DNA from: DASRDU01 sp035652435 | Lineage (GTDB): Bacteria > Acidobacteriota > Blastocatellia > RBC074 | DNA length: 64,000 bases | Direction of reading: 5' to 3' | Assembly (NCBI GenBank): GCA_035652435.1 | Contig: DASRDU010000014.1 | Coordinates: forward strand, 124,001 to 188,000 | Shown here: piece by piece, positions 21,021 to 30,866 of the stretch | How positions within the stretch are numbered: the stretch's first letter is position 1 | Layout of the letters: each line of letters opens with the position of its first letter | Notes under the pieces: generated by a model | The model's input: only the letters and a program-made list of their open reading frames with translations | What the model was told of the DNA's origin: nothing | Databases searched by the model: none | Translations under genes and position numbers: made by a program

Positions 21021-23134
21021 ATCCGGCAATCCTGCAAACATCCGACACGCCGCGGCTGATTGCGCCGCTGTGGTCGCGCCTTTTCCCGAATCAAGAGTGG
21101 GCGCTGCTCGTCGCGTTGTTTGTTGAAGGCGTGGTCTTCAGCATGACGGGGAACAATTTTCTGACGGCCTCGAACGGGTTCGAGATCACGCGACTCGGCG
21201 TTGAAATCGGGCTGCTCGCACTGGCGCTCACGCCGGTCATCATCACGGGCGGGATTGACCTCTCGGTCGGCTCGATGATGGGGCTCGCGGCGGTCACACT
21301 CGGCGCGCTGTGGCGCGACGCACACTGGCCGCTGCCGGCCGCGGTCGCGGCGACGCTGATCGTCGGGCTCGCGGGCGGGGGCTTGAACGCCTTCTTCATC
21401 GCGCGGCTTAACCTCCCGCCGCTGATCGTCACGCTCGGCACCTTCTCGCTCTTCCGCGGGCTCGCCGAAGGGATGACGCGGGGCATCGAGAACTATTCGG
21501 GCTTCCCGCCGCAGTTCCTCTTTCTCGGTCAGGGTTACGTGGGCGGGTTCGTCCCCGCGCAGTTGTTCGTGCTGCTCGCGGCCGCCGCCGCTCTATGGTG
21601 GTGGCTGCATCGCAGCATCTACGGGCGCAGCCTTTACGCTATCGGATTCTCGGCCGCGGGGGCGCGGTACGCGGGGCTGCCAGTCGCGCGGCGGCTGGCG
21701 CTGATCTACGTGCTTTCGGGGCTGGCCGCGAGCCTCGCCGCCGTGATCTACGTCGCGCATCTGGGGCAGGCGAAATCGGACGCTGGCACGGGCTACGAGT
21801 TGATGGCGATCACGGCGGTGGTGCTGGGCGGGACTTCGATTGACGGCGGGCGCGGCACGGTCATGGGCACACTGCTCGGCCTGCTTGCCGTCGTCGTGCT
21901 GCAAAACGGCCTGCGCCTGAGCGGACAGCCGGCGGAACTGGTGGGCATTCTCACGGGCGGCCTGCTGCTGGCCACGATCATCCTTGACCGCTACACGGCG
22001 CGCCGGATGCGGCCCGCGGTGGCCGGAATCAGCAACGAAACAATAACTGAGGAAAGCGAAGTGAAGAATTCACAGGTGGCAGTGCTGAGCGCGGTCATCA
22101 TCGCCGCCGCGCTGATCGTCGCGGGGAGCAACTGGCTGCTCGTGCGCTCGCTCAAGACCGGGGCGGGCGGGCAGCGGGCGGCCGAAGCGGCCGGGAACCC
22201 GTCGGGAACATCATCGCTGCCCGCGGGTCATCGGCCGGTGGTCGCGATGATGCCGAAGGCGAAAGGCGACCCGTACTTCATCAGTTGCCGCCGGGGCGCG
22301 GAGGAGGCGGCCAGAGAACTTGGCGTCGAGTTGCTGTGGGACGGGCCGACGGACCTCGACCCGGCGAAGCAGAATGAGGTCGTCGAGGCCTGGATCACGC
22401 GCGGCGTGGATGCGATTGCGGTGAGCGTCGAGAACCAGGCGGGGATCTCGACCGTGTTGCGGAAAGCCCGGGGCAAAGGCATTAAGGTGCTGACCTGGGA
22501 CGCCGACGCCGAGCGCGACGCCCGCGACTTCCTGATCAACCAGGCGACGCCGCAGGGCATCGGCCACGCGCTGACGGATGAGGCCGCCCGCATCCTCGGC
22601 GGCAAGGGCGAATTCGCCATCATCACGGCCAGCCTGAGTGCGGCCAATCAGAACGAGTGGATCAAACACATCCGGGCGCGGCTCGCCGAGAAATACCCGA
22701 ATCTGAAACTCGTCGCCATCCAGCCGAGCGACGGCGACCGTGACCGCGCCTTCGCCGAGACGCAGACGGTACTCAAGGTCTACCCGCAGGTGAAGTTGAT
22801 TATGGCCATCGCCGCGCCCGCCGTCCCCGGCGCCGCCGAAGCCGTCAGGCAGTCGGGCCGGCGTGAGGTCAAAGTTACCGGCCTCTCGCTGCCCAACATG
22901 TGTAAGCCTTACGTCCATGACGGGGTGATCGAAAGCATCATCCTCTGGAACACTGTTGACCTTGGCTACCTGACGGTCAACGCCGCGGACGCGCTCGTCA
23001 GAGGCAGGCTCAAGCCCGGGGAGCGCGAGATGCAGGCCGGGCGGCTGGGCCGGATCGAAGTCCGGAATGACGAGGTGCTGCTCGGCGCCCCGTTCATCTT
23101 CAACAGGGGAAACATTGATCAGTTCGACTTCTGA
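21017..23134 (+). CDS. Rhamnose ABC permease fused in frame to its sugar-binding protein
   Basis: 705 residues in one frame. Residues 1-348 are a second RbsC-type permease (RhaQ-like), with GGIDLSVGSMMGL, AVVLGGTSIDGGRGTVMG and multiple membrane segments. Residues 349-705 are a periplasmic-binding-protein-4 domain (RhaS-like): a hydrophobic anchor (VLSAVIIAAALIVAGSNWLL), then VVAMMPKAKGDPYF and the sugar-binding core to the C-terminal DQFDF. In most systems these are two genes. A GTG at 22061 (residue 349) has GAGGAAA 6 bases upstream, so the binding protein may also be made separately from an internal start with its own signal peptide. If the fusion is real, the binding domain would be tethered to the permease. 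A deleted near-identical copy of the binding-protein half lies at 5462-5695. Confidence 0.88.
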   Translation: MNPAILQTSDTPRLIAPLWSRLFPNQEWALLVALFVEGVVFSMTGNNFLTASNGFEITRLGVEIGLLALALTPVIITGGIDLSVGSMMGLAAVTLGALWRDAHWPLPAAVAATLIVGLAGGGLNAFFIARLNLPPLIVTLGTFSLFRGLAEGMTRGIENYSGFPPQFLFLGQGYVGGFVPAQLFVLLAAAAALWWWLHRSIYGRSLYAIGFSAAGARYAGLPVARRLALIYVLSGLAASLAAVIYVAHLGQAKSDAGTGYELMAITAVVLGGTSIDGGRGTVMGTLLGLLAVVVLQNGLRLSGQPAELVGILTGGLLLATIILDRYTARRMRPAVAGISNETITEESEVKNSQVAVLSAVIIAAALIVAGSNWLLVRSLKTGAGGQRAAEAAGNPSGTSSLPAGHRPVVAMMPKAKGDPYFISCRRGAEEAARELGVELLWDGPTDLDPAKQNEVVEAWITRGVDAIAVSVENQAGISTVLRKARGKGIKVLTWDADAERDARDFLINQATPQGIGHALTDEAARILGGKGEFAIITASLSAANQNEWIKHIRARLAEKYPNLKLVAIQPSDGDRDRAFAETQTVLKVYPQVKLIMAIAAPAVPGAAEAVRQSGRREVKVTGLSLPNMCKPYVHDGVIESIILWNTVDLGYLTVNAADALVRGRLKPGEREMQAGRLGRIEVRNDEVLLGAPFIFNRGNIDQFDF

Positions 23135-23488
23135 CCGGCTGCCATCGCATCCGCCTGTCCGGAGAAGAGGCCATAGCTCAAACTCACGGTGAGAGCAAAG
23201 GGTTTTGCCGGCAGCCACTTTTTGATCTCTCTTACGCAGAATTCACGTTGCATAATGGGCCCACCGTATGGCACGAGAGGTCCATCGGCGCACTCAGCAA
23301 CGTAGTCTGACGCCGCTGCTGAATTCACTCCACAATAAACCAGCTGACAGACTTGATTTGATTACAGCAGGCGAGACCGGCGGAAGTCGCCCTGTCGAAC
23401 GAAAGTTGTTTTTTATGGCGTAAAACGCCCGGACAGCTTTTCCAGCAGGCACGGGGCGAATAATCAGAAAACCCGGTTGTTAATCGAG
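23135..23488. other. Convergent intergenic region between the rhamnose operon and the pectin cluster
   Basis: The 354 bases separate two gene sets that run toward each other. GGCTGCC just after the rhaS stop pairs with GGCAGCC near 23211-23217, but the loop is long, so this is only a weak terminator candidate. A minus-strand open frame of 69 codons has no recognisable features and was not called. No RNA gene was seen. Confidence 0.5.
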
Positions 23489-25039
23489 TCAACGTTTGCC
23501 ATCGGTAGGCCCCGGCCAGTCGTCGGTGCGGAAAGGCGCGGCGGGTATGCCCGTCTCGTTGGTCAGATTCGGATGTGCCGGGTTGTTGTTGAAAGCGTAA
23601 CGCACGGCCCGCGGCTGTGACACGGCGTCAGACCAGACTTCGACGCGATTCCTGCCGATGATCTTAGCTTCGGCCCAGTGCCACTCGCGGTCGGCCCCGG
23701 CAATGGCGAATTCATCGAGCCTGTTGCCGTCGCGGATTCTCAGTCCCGCGCCAGCCTGATCGAAGGTGAGGACGATCCTTGAGCCGGCAATCCCTGCCTC
23801 GCGGAACATCGGGCCCGACCCTGTAATCCCGCGGCCGTACACGTCAGCGAGCGCCCACCGGCACATGCGCCGGCCCACGTCGAGCTTGTTTTTCGGATGA
23901 ATATCGCCAGCCTCGCCGATGTCAATCGTCACGATCAGCCCCGTTCCCGGCGTGGTCATTGCCGTGCGCCGCTGCGCCTCGCGAAGGTGGCTCCACGCCT
24001 CGTCGCCCGGCTCAGGTTTTACTTCGCGGTAGTTCGGGAGCTGGACGATGCCGAAGGGGAAGTTGCCCTGCCGCCATCTGTCGCGCCAGGCTTTGATCAG
24101 GGTCGGCAGGAGCAGCCCGTACTGTTGCGCGCGGGCTTCGTTCGATTCGCCCTGATACCAGATCGCGCCGCGGATGGCGAAGGGGATGAGCGGGGCGATC
24201 ATCCCGTCATAGATCGAAGCCGCAATCCGGTATTCGCGCAGCGCGTCGGGGACGGCAGGCTGCCGCGGCGGGCGGCTGCCTTCGGCCCTCGCCTTCTCGA
24301 CCGCCGCGCGCCACTGCTTCATCTGTTCGTCGAAAGCGGCCTTCACGCGGGGGCGCTCTTCATCCCAGACCCTGGTGCGCTCGACGCACGGCCTGAGGTC
24401 ATCCGACGCGAGCAGGTATTCGACCGGCGTCCACGCCTCGGCCTGCGAGCCGCCGTAAGATGCGTTGATAAGTCCGACGGGGACTCGCAGCTCCTTCTGC
24501 AATTCGACGCCGAAATAGTAACCGGCGGCGGAAAACGTCTTTACTGTTTCCGACGAGCAGGGCTGCCACACGGCGAGCGGGCCGGGCTGGTGCCTGAACG
24601 CGACCTGCCGGCTGACGTTGAAGAGCCGGATCAGCGGATGGCTGGCTGCCGCGATGGCCGCCTCGCCGTCAGTCGTCTCGCCGAGCGTGAGCTGCATGTT
24701 CGACTGACCGGCCACCAGCCACACTTCGCCGACGAGGATGTCTTTCAGCTCAACCCTGTTTTTGCCCGCGATGGTCATTGCCGCGGGGGTTGTGCTGGCG
24801 GGCATTGGATCGAGGTTGACGCGCCAGTTGCCATTGCCGTCCGCTGTCGTCTGCTTCTTCTGCGATCCGAACCGGACGATGACGGTTTCGCCCGGTGCAG
24901 CCCTGCCCCAGACGGGCACGGCCCGGTCGCGCTGAATGACCATCGCGTCGCCGATGACGTCAGGCAGAGTGACATCCGCCCGGCAGACGGATGCGACGGT
25001 GAGTACGATGGTCGCTGCGATCAGCAGTCTGATTTTCAT
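23489..25039 (-). CDS. Secreted SGNH carbohydrate acetylesterase (sialate O-acetylesterase family, CE20-like)
   Basis: Start ATG 25039 follows GGGGAATTGAG and begins a signal peptide (IRLLIAATIVLTVASVCRA); 516 residues. Family hallmarks are AGQSNMQLTLGE (nucleophile Ser), ASYGGSQAEAW and IWYQGESNE, with DIGEAGDIHPKNK carrying the Asp/His pair near the C-terminal third. A beta-sandwich precedes and follows the SGNH core. Relatives are annotated sialate O-acetylesterase, but many remove acetyl groups from plant polysaccharides. Placement at the end of a pectin operon, one base after the tandem CE12 gene, argues for acetylated pectin or RG-I as substrate. The precise sugar position attacked cannot be read from sequence. 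Confidence 0.85.
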   Translation of the reverse strand: MKIRLLIAATIVLTVASVCRADVTLPDVIGDAMVIQRDRAVPVWGRAAPGETVIVRFGSQKKQTTADGNGNWRVNLDPMPASTTPAAMTIAGKNRVELKDILVGEVWLVAGQSNMQLTLGETTDGEAAIAAASHPLIRLFNVSRQVAFRHQPGPLAVWQPCSSETVKTFSAAGYYFGVELQKELRVPVGLINASYGGSQAEAWTPVEYLLASDDLRPCVERTRVWDEERPRVKAAFDEQMKQWRAAVEKARAEGSRPPRQPAVPDALREYRIAASIYDGMIAPLIPFAIRGAIWYQGESNEARAQQYGLLLPTLIKAWRDRWRQGNFPFGIVQLPNYREVKPEPGDEAWSHLREAQRRTAMTTPGTGLIVTIDIGEAGDIHPKNKLDVGRRMCRWALADVYGRGITGSGPMFREAGIAGSRIVLTFDQAGAGLRIRDGNRLDEFAIAGADREWHWAEAKIIGRNRVEVWSDAVSQPRAVRYAFNNNPAHPNLTNETGIPAAPFRTDDWPGPTDGKR

Positions 25040-25040
25040 C

Positions 25041-27076
25041 TCAATTCCCCAACGGCTTCGCGTCCGAGATGTTCGGGCTGGCCGGCACCTTGAAGCCCTC
25101 GAACGGATCCGGATGACGAGGGTCAAACGGCGGCACGTCCGTCGCCAGATATCTGGCGAGTCCGAGCCTGCCGGCCCTGATGCCCTCGACGACGCACCTG
25201 GCTAATTCGTAGCTGCCGTAGTTGCTGTGATGCGTGCCATCGCCCTCCTTGAAGAGGAGGCCCGATTTCTCCGGCCCGAGGGCCTCGTAGAGCGCCTTGC
25301 TCATCAGGTTCAGGTCAATGAGTACGATGTTCTCTTCACGGGCCACCTGTCGCACCGCTTCGGGGTAATCTCCGAGCGTGCTGTCAACCTTCCCTTCGGA
25401 ATTGAAATTGCGGCGATTGACCGAAGTCACGAGTACGGGAGTTGCGCCGCGCCTGCGCGCATCAGTGACGAAGCGTTTGAGATCGGTTTTGTAAGTGGTG
25501 AACGCCCCGACGCCCTCGCCCTTCTCCTTCTGGTCGTTGTGGCCGTACTGAATGAAAAGGTAATCGCCGGGTTTGATGAGGCTCAGCACCTTGTCGAGGC
25601 GGCGGGCGGCGAGCGAACTCCTGAGCGACTCGCCTGACTCGGCATGGTTGGCGACGGCGAGGCCCGGTTTGAAGAAGCGGGGGAGCATCTGTCCCCAGCT
25701 GTTGTAAGGCTCGCGCGGCTGATCGCAGACGGTCGAATCGCCGAGCAGAAAGACCGTCGGGGCATCATCAGCTCTGGTGATTTCAATCGCGCAAACGGTC
25801 GGGCGCGTGCCGTTGAATTCGAGCGTCAGCTTCTCATCCCACGCCCAGGCCTCCGTCGTCTTCTCGCGGTCTTTGAGCCTGACCTCGCCGCCGCCAGCGA
25901 TCTGCGGGGTGCGGACGTTGACCGTGAACGTCCGCGTCTCGAATTTCCCCGGGGCCGTACGGACATTCTCGATCATCAACCGCCGCAACTCGGCTTTGAC
26001 CGTTGTCTCCGTCTCGCCCCGCGCATCGCCCAGGGTGACAGTCACGTTGTAATTGCCCTCGGGCAGGGCGACCGAGAAGAAGAATGGTTTGTCGCTCGTG
26101 ATGAAGTCGTCACGCAAGGCGTCACCGCCCCCGCGATCAACGGCGGTGACGGCGGCGCCCGGCTCGAACCCGTAGCCCGACGCCCTGCTGTAGACCATCG
26201 TCGGCAGGACCTGCGTGTAACCCGGCGCGACACTGCCCGGCCCGAAGTCGAAACTGAAGCCCGCCCTGCCGGCCCCGACCAGGCAGCTGCGGAGCGGACA
26301 ATCCCTGAGCCCTCTGAGTCCCTCGACTACCGCGGCGGCGTTGAGTTCGGCGCCCGCCGCGGTGGTGTGCGTGTGGTCTTCGAGGAAATAGAGCGCTTTT
26401 ACCTTTTCGGGCCCGGCTTCCTCGTAATGCTTCGCCACGATCTCGTTGAGGTCAATGAAATATGCGCCCGCGGACTTCGCCGTCTCCCCGGCCCATTTGC
26501 CGTAATCGTCAGACGCCCTGACGACCCGCCCGTCCTTCCAGATATTGCGCGGGACTGGCGAAAGGACAATCGGCGTCGCGCCTTTTGATTTCGTGTCATT
26601 GATGTACCTGCGCAGATACCAGCCGTAGGTGTGGACTACTTCGTGCTTTTTGGTGAGCAGGTTGTCAATCTCCTCGGTCTCTTCGCCGACGCCGCGAATT
26701 GAGCCGCGTGCGCGCGAATCGTCGTTGATCGCGCCCCCGTCGTTGTGGCCGAACTGGATGAGTACGAAGTCACCGGCTTTCATCTCAGCCAGAACCTGAT
26801 CCCACAGCCCTTCGGTCAGAAACGTCCGGCTGCTGCGGCCCCCCCGGGCACGGTTCTCCACCCGGATCTTCGTCTTGTCAAACCGGGCGGCGATGGGATC
26901 GCCCCAGCCCAGCAATCCCCTGCCGTGGTTGTTGACGGTCGAATCGCCGATGATGAAGAGCGTCGGCAATCCGGCCCCGGTGCCCGGAGTCTGGTGCGAT
27001 GACCCGCTGATGGCGCTGACAAACAGGCCGGCCGTCAGCAGAAGAACAGTGACGAATCCGTTTCGGTGTTTGATGG

Positions 27077-27080
<4 letters not shown>
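25041..27080 (-). CDS. Tandem CE12 rhamnogalacturonan acetylesterase with middle beta-sandwich domain
   Basis: 679 residues with a signal peptide (TVLLLTAGLFVSAISG). Two SGNH/CE12 catalytic domains are visible. Domain one (about 38-255) has Ser47 in GDST, GHND at 111-114 and Asp235/His238 in DHTH. Domain two (about 441-640) has Ser449 in GDST, GHND at 513-516 and Asp614/His617 in DGTH. Both sets look complete. The middle region (about 270-437), starting FSFDFGPGSVAPGYTQV, resembles the galactose-binding-like domain found beside YXIM/RG-acetylesterase domains. CE12 enzymes remove acetyl esters from galacturonate in RG-I. The gene start overlaps the end of the PL10 gene by ATGA, so the two are translationally coupled. 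Two active sites in one chain may target different positions or spacings. Confidence 0.88.
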
Positions 27081-28204
<1,124 letters not shown>

Positions 28205-28256
28205 AATCTGCAGAAGCAAAACGGGGGTTCCCGGCGCCCTGACGCCGCGGCCGTCA

Positions 28257-30752
28257 TCAGGGTTTCAGGAACCTGGCTGGCTCGAGCCTGAGTTCGCGGA
28301 TCGCTTTCACGGCGAGCGCCGCGACTTCGCGCGCGCCGTACTCGGAAAAATGCGTGTCATCCTGTCTGCCCTCGGGCAGGGATTTGTACTCACCCGGGGC
28401 GACCCACAGAAACAGCTTCTTCGAGCCCTCCACACCGCGCCGTTCAATCAGCCGTCGCGTGCTTTCGTGCAGGTCAATCAGCGGCACGGCCAGCTCCCTC
28501 GAGAGCGCCCGCACGACGTCCGGGTATTCGCCGTGCGTGTCGAAGAACTTTCCTTCCTTGTCAAACCGGCGGCGCACAACCGGCGTCAGCAGCACGGGGT
28601 GCGCGCCGCGCCCGCGCGCCTCGTTGACGAAGCGCGTCAGGTTCCTGCGGTAAGCATCGTGCGGTGCGGCGTAGCGCGCCGGGTCTTCGGCCTTCTCGTC
28701 GTTGTGACCGAACTGAATGAAGACCCAGTCGCCCGCCCGCATTTCCTTAAGCACGGCGTCCCACCGCCCTTCATCAATGAAGCTTTTCGTGCTGCGGCCA
28801 TTCACCGCGTGGTTACTGATCGCCACGCCGTCGGTGAAAAATGCAGGGAGCAACTGCCCCCAGCCGCGTTCGGGGTTATCGGCCATGGGCTTATTCGCCA
28901 TCGTCGAATCGCCGATCAGAAAGATCTGCATGCGCCCCGCATCACCTTTCACTTTCCTCACGCCGAGCTTTTCCGCCAGCCAGTCGGCCACCTGATTCTT
29001 GTATTCGGGCGCGAAACTTTCCCAGTTCGCCATCCCGTGCCGGCCGTCGGGAATGGTGATCAGGTCACATTCGACGCCGACGGCTCTGAGCTTCGATTGA
29101 AATTGCGGCGACCAGTTGTAGAGTACGCTCATATCGCCCGTGCCGTGGACGAGCAGGAACGGCGGCAGCCCGGCGCGGACGTGGTTGATCGGCGAGGCCT
29201 CGCGCAGCAGTTGCAACGTGGCTTCGTCGGCCTTCGCTTCCGTCCGGCCGAACAGCCCGCGCATCGAAGTACTCAGGCCCCCGCGCCGCTCCATGTCGGC
29301 GACGAAATCCACGGGCGCGTAAAACGGGGCGACAGCAGCAACACGCGCGTCTTCTTTCGCCAGCACTGCCGCCTGAGCCACGAGTTGACCGCCTGCCGAT
29401 TCGCCGACCAGCGCCAGACGATTCGGGTCAACGTTGTATTCGGCGGCGTGCGCTTTGACCCAGCGAATGGCCGTGTGAACGTCTTCGACCGGGGCGGGGT
29501 AGTGGTGCTTCGGTGCCAGGCGGTAGTTGATCGTGAACCACGCGATGCCGCGCTCGGCCACGGGCACAAACAACGGGTCGTTGCCGCCCCTCTTATCACC
29601 GCCCGACCAGCCGCCGCCGTGTACGAAGATCACGCCCGGGAAAGGCCCTTCGCCTGCGGGTACGAAGGCGTCGAGCTTCAGACTCTCGCCGCCCGCCTGC
29701 GCGTATTCGATGTCTGTTTTGACGCGGCCTTTCAGCAACGGATGATCGTAAGGGTTGCGGCGCGCGGGTGCGGCTTCGGCTTTGATGGGTGCTTTGGGAT
29801 TCCACCCGCCCAGCACCTTCTCGCGCGTGAGCGCCTGAGCCTCATCAGCGGTCAGCCTGCGCGCCCACCTGACGCGAGCCGCATCGCCCGAGCCCGCGCC
29901 AGTGCTGTGATACTCGGCGTAACGCGCCGTCTTCTCGCGCTCCGGCCCGGTCCAGTGGTGCCAGCCTTCGGGGCGCACGACCTCAGACATTTCGGTGTTG
30001 AGAAAGACCGTGTGCGCGAATCCGCGCCACGGGCGGCCCAGGTAAGTCCTGACGCCCGGCTCGCCCGTGATCCGGCAGTTGTTGAAGACGAAGCCGTAAG
30101 GCTGATTTTCGGGCGTCGAGGCTGCCGTGATGTAGCCGTCTCTCAACACGTGAATGTGGCAGCGCTCGAAGAATGCCGTCGCCCCGCCGAAGATGAAATC
30201 AACGTGGCCTGTGATGTAGCAATCTTCAAAATACTGACGGCCGCGATTGAGAAGAATCGTGTCCTGCCAGCCGAGAAAGCGGCAGTTGTTGAAGCTGACC
30301 TGATCGGCGTCCACGCGCAGGGCCAGCGCCTGCCCGACCGGCCCGGCCGAATTCTCGAACGTGATATTCTCAGCCGAAAAACCATCGCCATCAACCTGCA
30401 CCGTCGGTGTGCGAAACGTGCCGATTGGTTTGCCATCCGGCCCCGGCAAAGTCGCGTTCAAATTGAAAGTGATGATCGTTGTTGCGGCATCTTCGCCTTC
30501 GAGCCTGATGTAGCGCCGTTCGCGCTGCACATAAATCAGTTCTTTATAGACACCCGGTTTGACGTGAATCACCCACGGGTACTCGGCGCTCGGCAACCCC
30601 TGCGGCGCGGCCATAATCGCGTCGTGGATTGATTTGAATTGTCCGTCGCCGTTCGGGGCGACCGTCGCATCGGCGGCGAGAGCCCGGCCTGCGCAGGCGG
30701 CAAGCAGCACGAGCCAGCCGAGCGTGATTCTGACCCTGGTTTGATGGCTCAT
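28257..30752 (-). CDS. Three-domain esterase: CE8 pectin methylesterase + alpha/beta esterase + CE12 acetylesterase
   Basis: 831 residues from ATG 30752, which has AGGAG about 10 bases upstream and starts a signal peptide ending ALA. Domain one (about 27-315) is a CE8 beta-helix with Gln141, Gln163, Asp164 (GWQD), Asp185 (GHVDFIFGG), Arg240 and Trp242 (LGRPW). Domain two (about 340-595) is an HSL/BD-FAE-type alpha/beta hydrolase with HGGG at 378-381, Ser452 in GESAGG, Asp540 and His572. Domain three (about 608-830) is an SGNH/CE12 esterase with Ser616 in GDST, GHND at 682-685 and Asp798/His801. All catalytic residues appear intact. One protein could thus remove methyl, feruloyl- or acetyl-type, and RG-I acetyl groups. 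It follows TonB receptor 1 across a 114-base gap. Confidence 0.9.
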   Translation of the reverse strand: MSHQTRVRITLGWLVLLAACAGRALAADATVAPNGDGQFKSIHDAIMAAPQGLPSAEYPWVIHVKPGVYKELIYVQRERRYIRLEGEDAATTIITFNLNATLPGPDGKPIGTFRTPTVQVDGDGFSAENITFENSAGPVGQALALRVDADQVSFNNCRFLGWQDTILLNRGRQYFEDCYITGHVDFIFGGATAFFERCHIHVLRDGYITAASTPENQPYGFVFNNCRITGEPGVRTYLGRPWRGFAHTVFLNTEMSEVVRPEGWHHWTGPEREKTARYAEYHSTGAGSGDAARVRWARRLTADEAQALTREKVLGGWNPKAPIKAEAAPARRNPYDHPLLKGRVKTDIEYAQAGGESLKLDAFVPAGEGPFPGVIFVHGGGWSGGDKRGGNDPLFVPVAERGIAWFTINYRLAPKHHYPAPVEDVHTAIRWVKAHAAEYNVDPNRLALVGESAGGQLVAQAAVLAKEDARVAAVAPFYAPVDFVADMERRGGLSTSMRGLFGRTEAKADEATLQLLREASPINHVRAGLPPFLLVHGTGDMSVLYNWSPQFQSKLRAVGVECDLITIPDGRHGMANWESFAPEYKNQVADWLAEKLGVRKVKGDAGRMQIFLIGDSTMANKPMADNPERGWGQLLPAFFTDGVAISNHAVNGRSTKSFIDEGRWDAVLKEMRAGDWVFIQFGHNDEKAEDPARYAAPHDAYRRNLTRFVNEARGRGAHPVLLTPVVRRRFDKEGKFFDTHGEYPDVVRALSRELAVPLIDLHESTRRLIERRGVEGSKKLFLWVAPGEYKSLPEGRQDDTHFSEYGAREVAALAVKAIRELRLEPARFLKP

Positions 30753-30768
30753 GACTCGACAGCTCCTG

Positions 30769-30838
30769 AACGCGAATGGACAAAACGACAAAAGGCGGGA
30801 AAGATCCTTGTTCCTTTGCCGCTTTGTCCATTCGCGTT
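30769..30838. repeat. Inverted repeat between TonB receptor 1 and the esterase fusion
   Basis: AACGCGAATGGACAAA at 30769-30784 is perfectly complementary to 30823-30838 (16 bp), and pairing extends inward with two to three mismatches to about 26 bp. The loop is about 18-38 bases. It lies in the leader of the esterase fusion gene; its strand-symmetric form and lack of a T tract suit an RNA-processing or dispersed palindromic element more than a terminator. Confidence 0.65.
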
Positions 30839-30866
30839 GAAAGTGCCTCCCCATAATCAGCACGAC

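Noticed and set aside
23119..23328. Small minus-strand open frame (69 codons) in the convergent intergenic region
   Set aside because: No recognisable motif, no ribosome-binding site in front of a start, and it overlaps the end of the binding-protein gene.
23409..23425. A third TTTT-N8-TAAAA motif resembling the operator candidate
   Set aside because: It lies in a convergent terminator-type region with no promoter need, is single rather than paired, and such A/T arms occur by chance.
28350..30632. Long plus-strand open frame (about 760 codons) opposite the three-domain esterase
   Set aside because: It is the antisense shadow of a gene with clear catalytic motifs in GC-rich DNA; its translation has no domain-like pattern.
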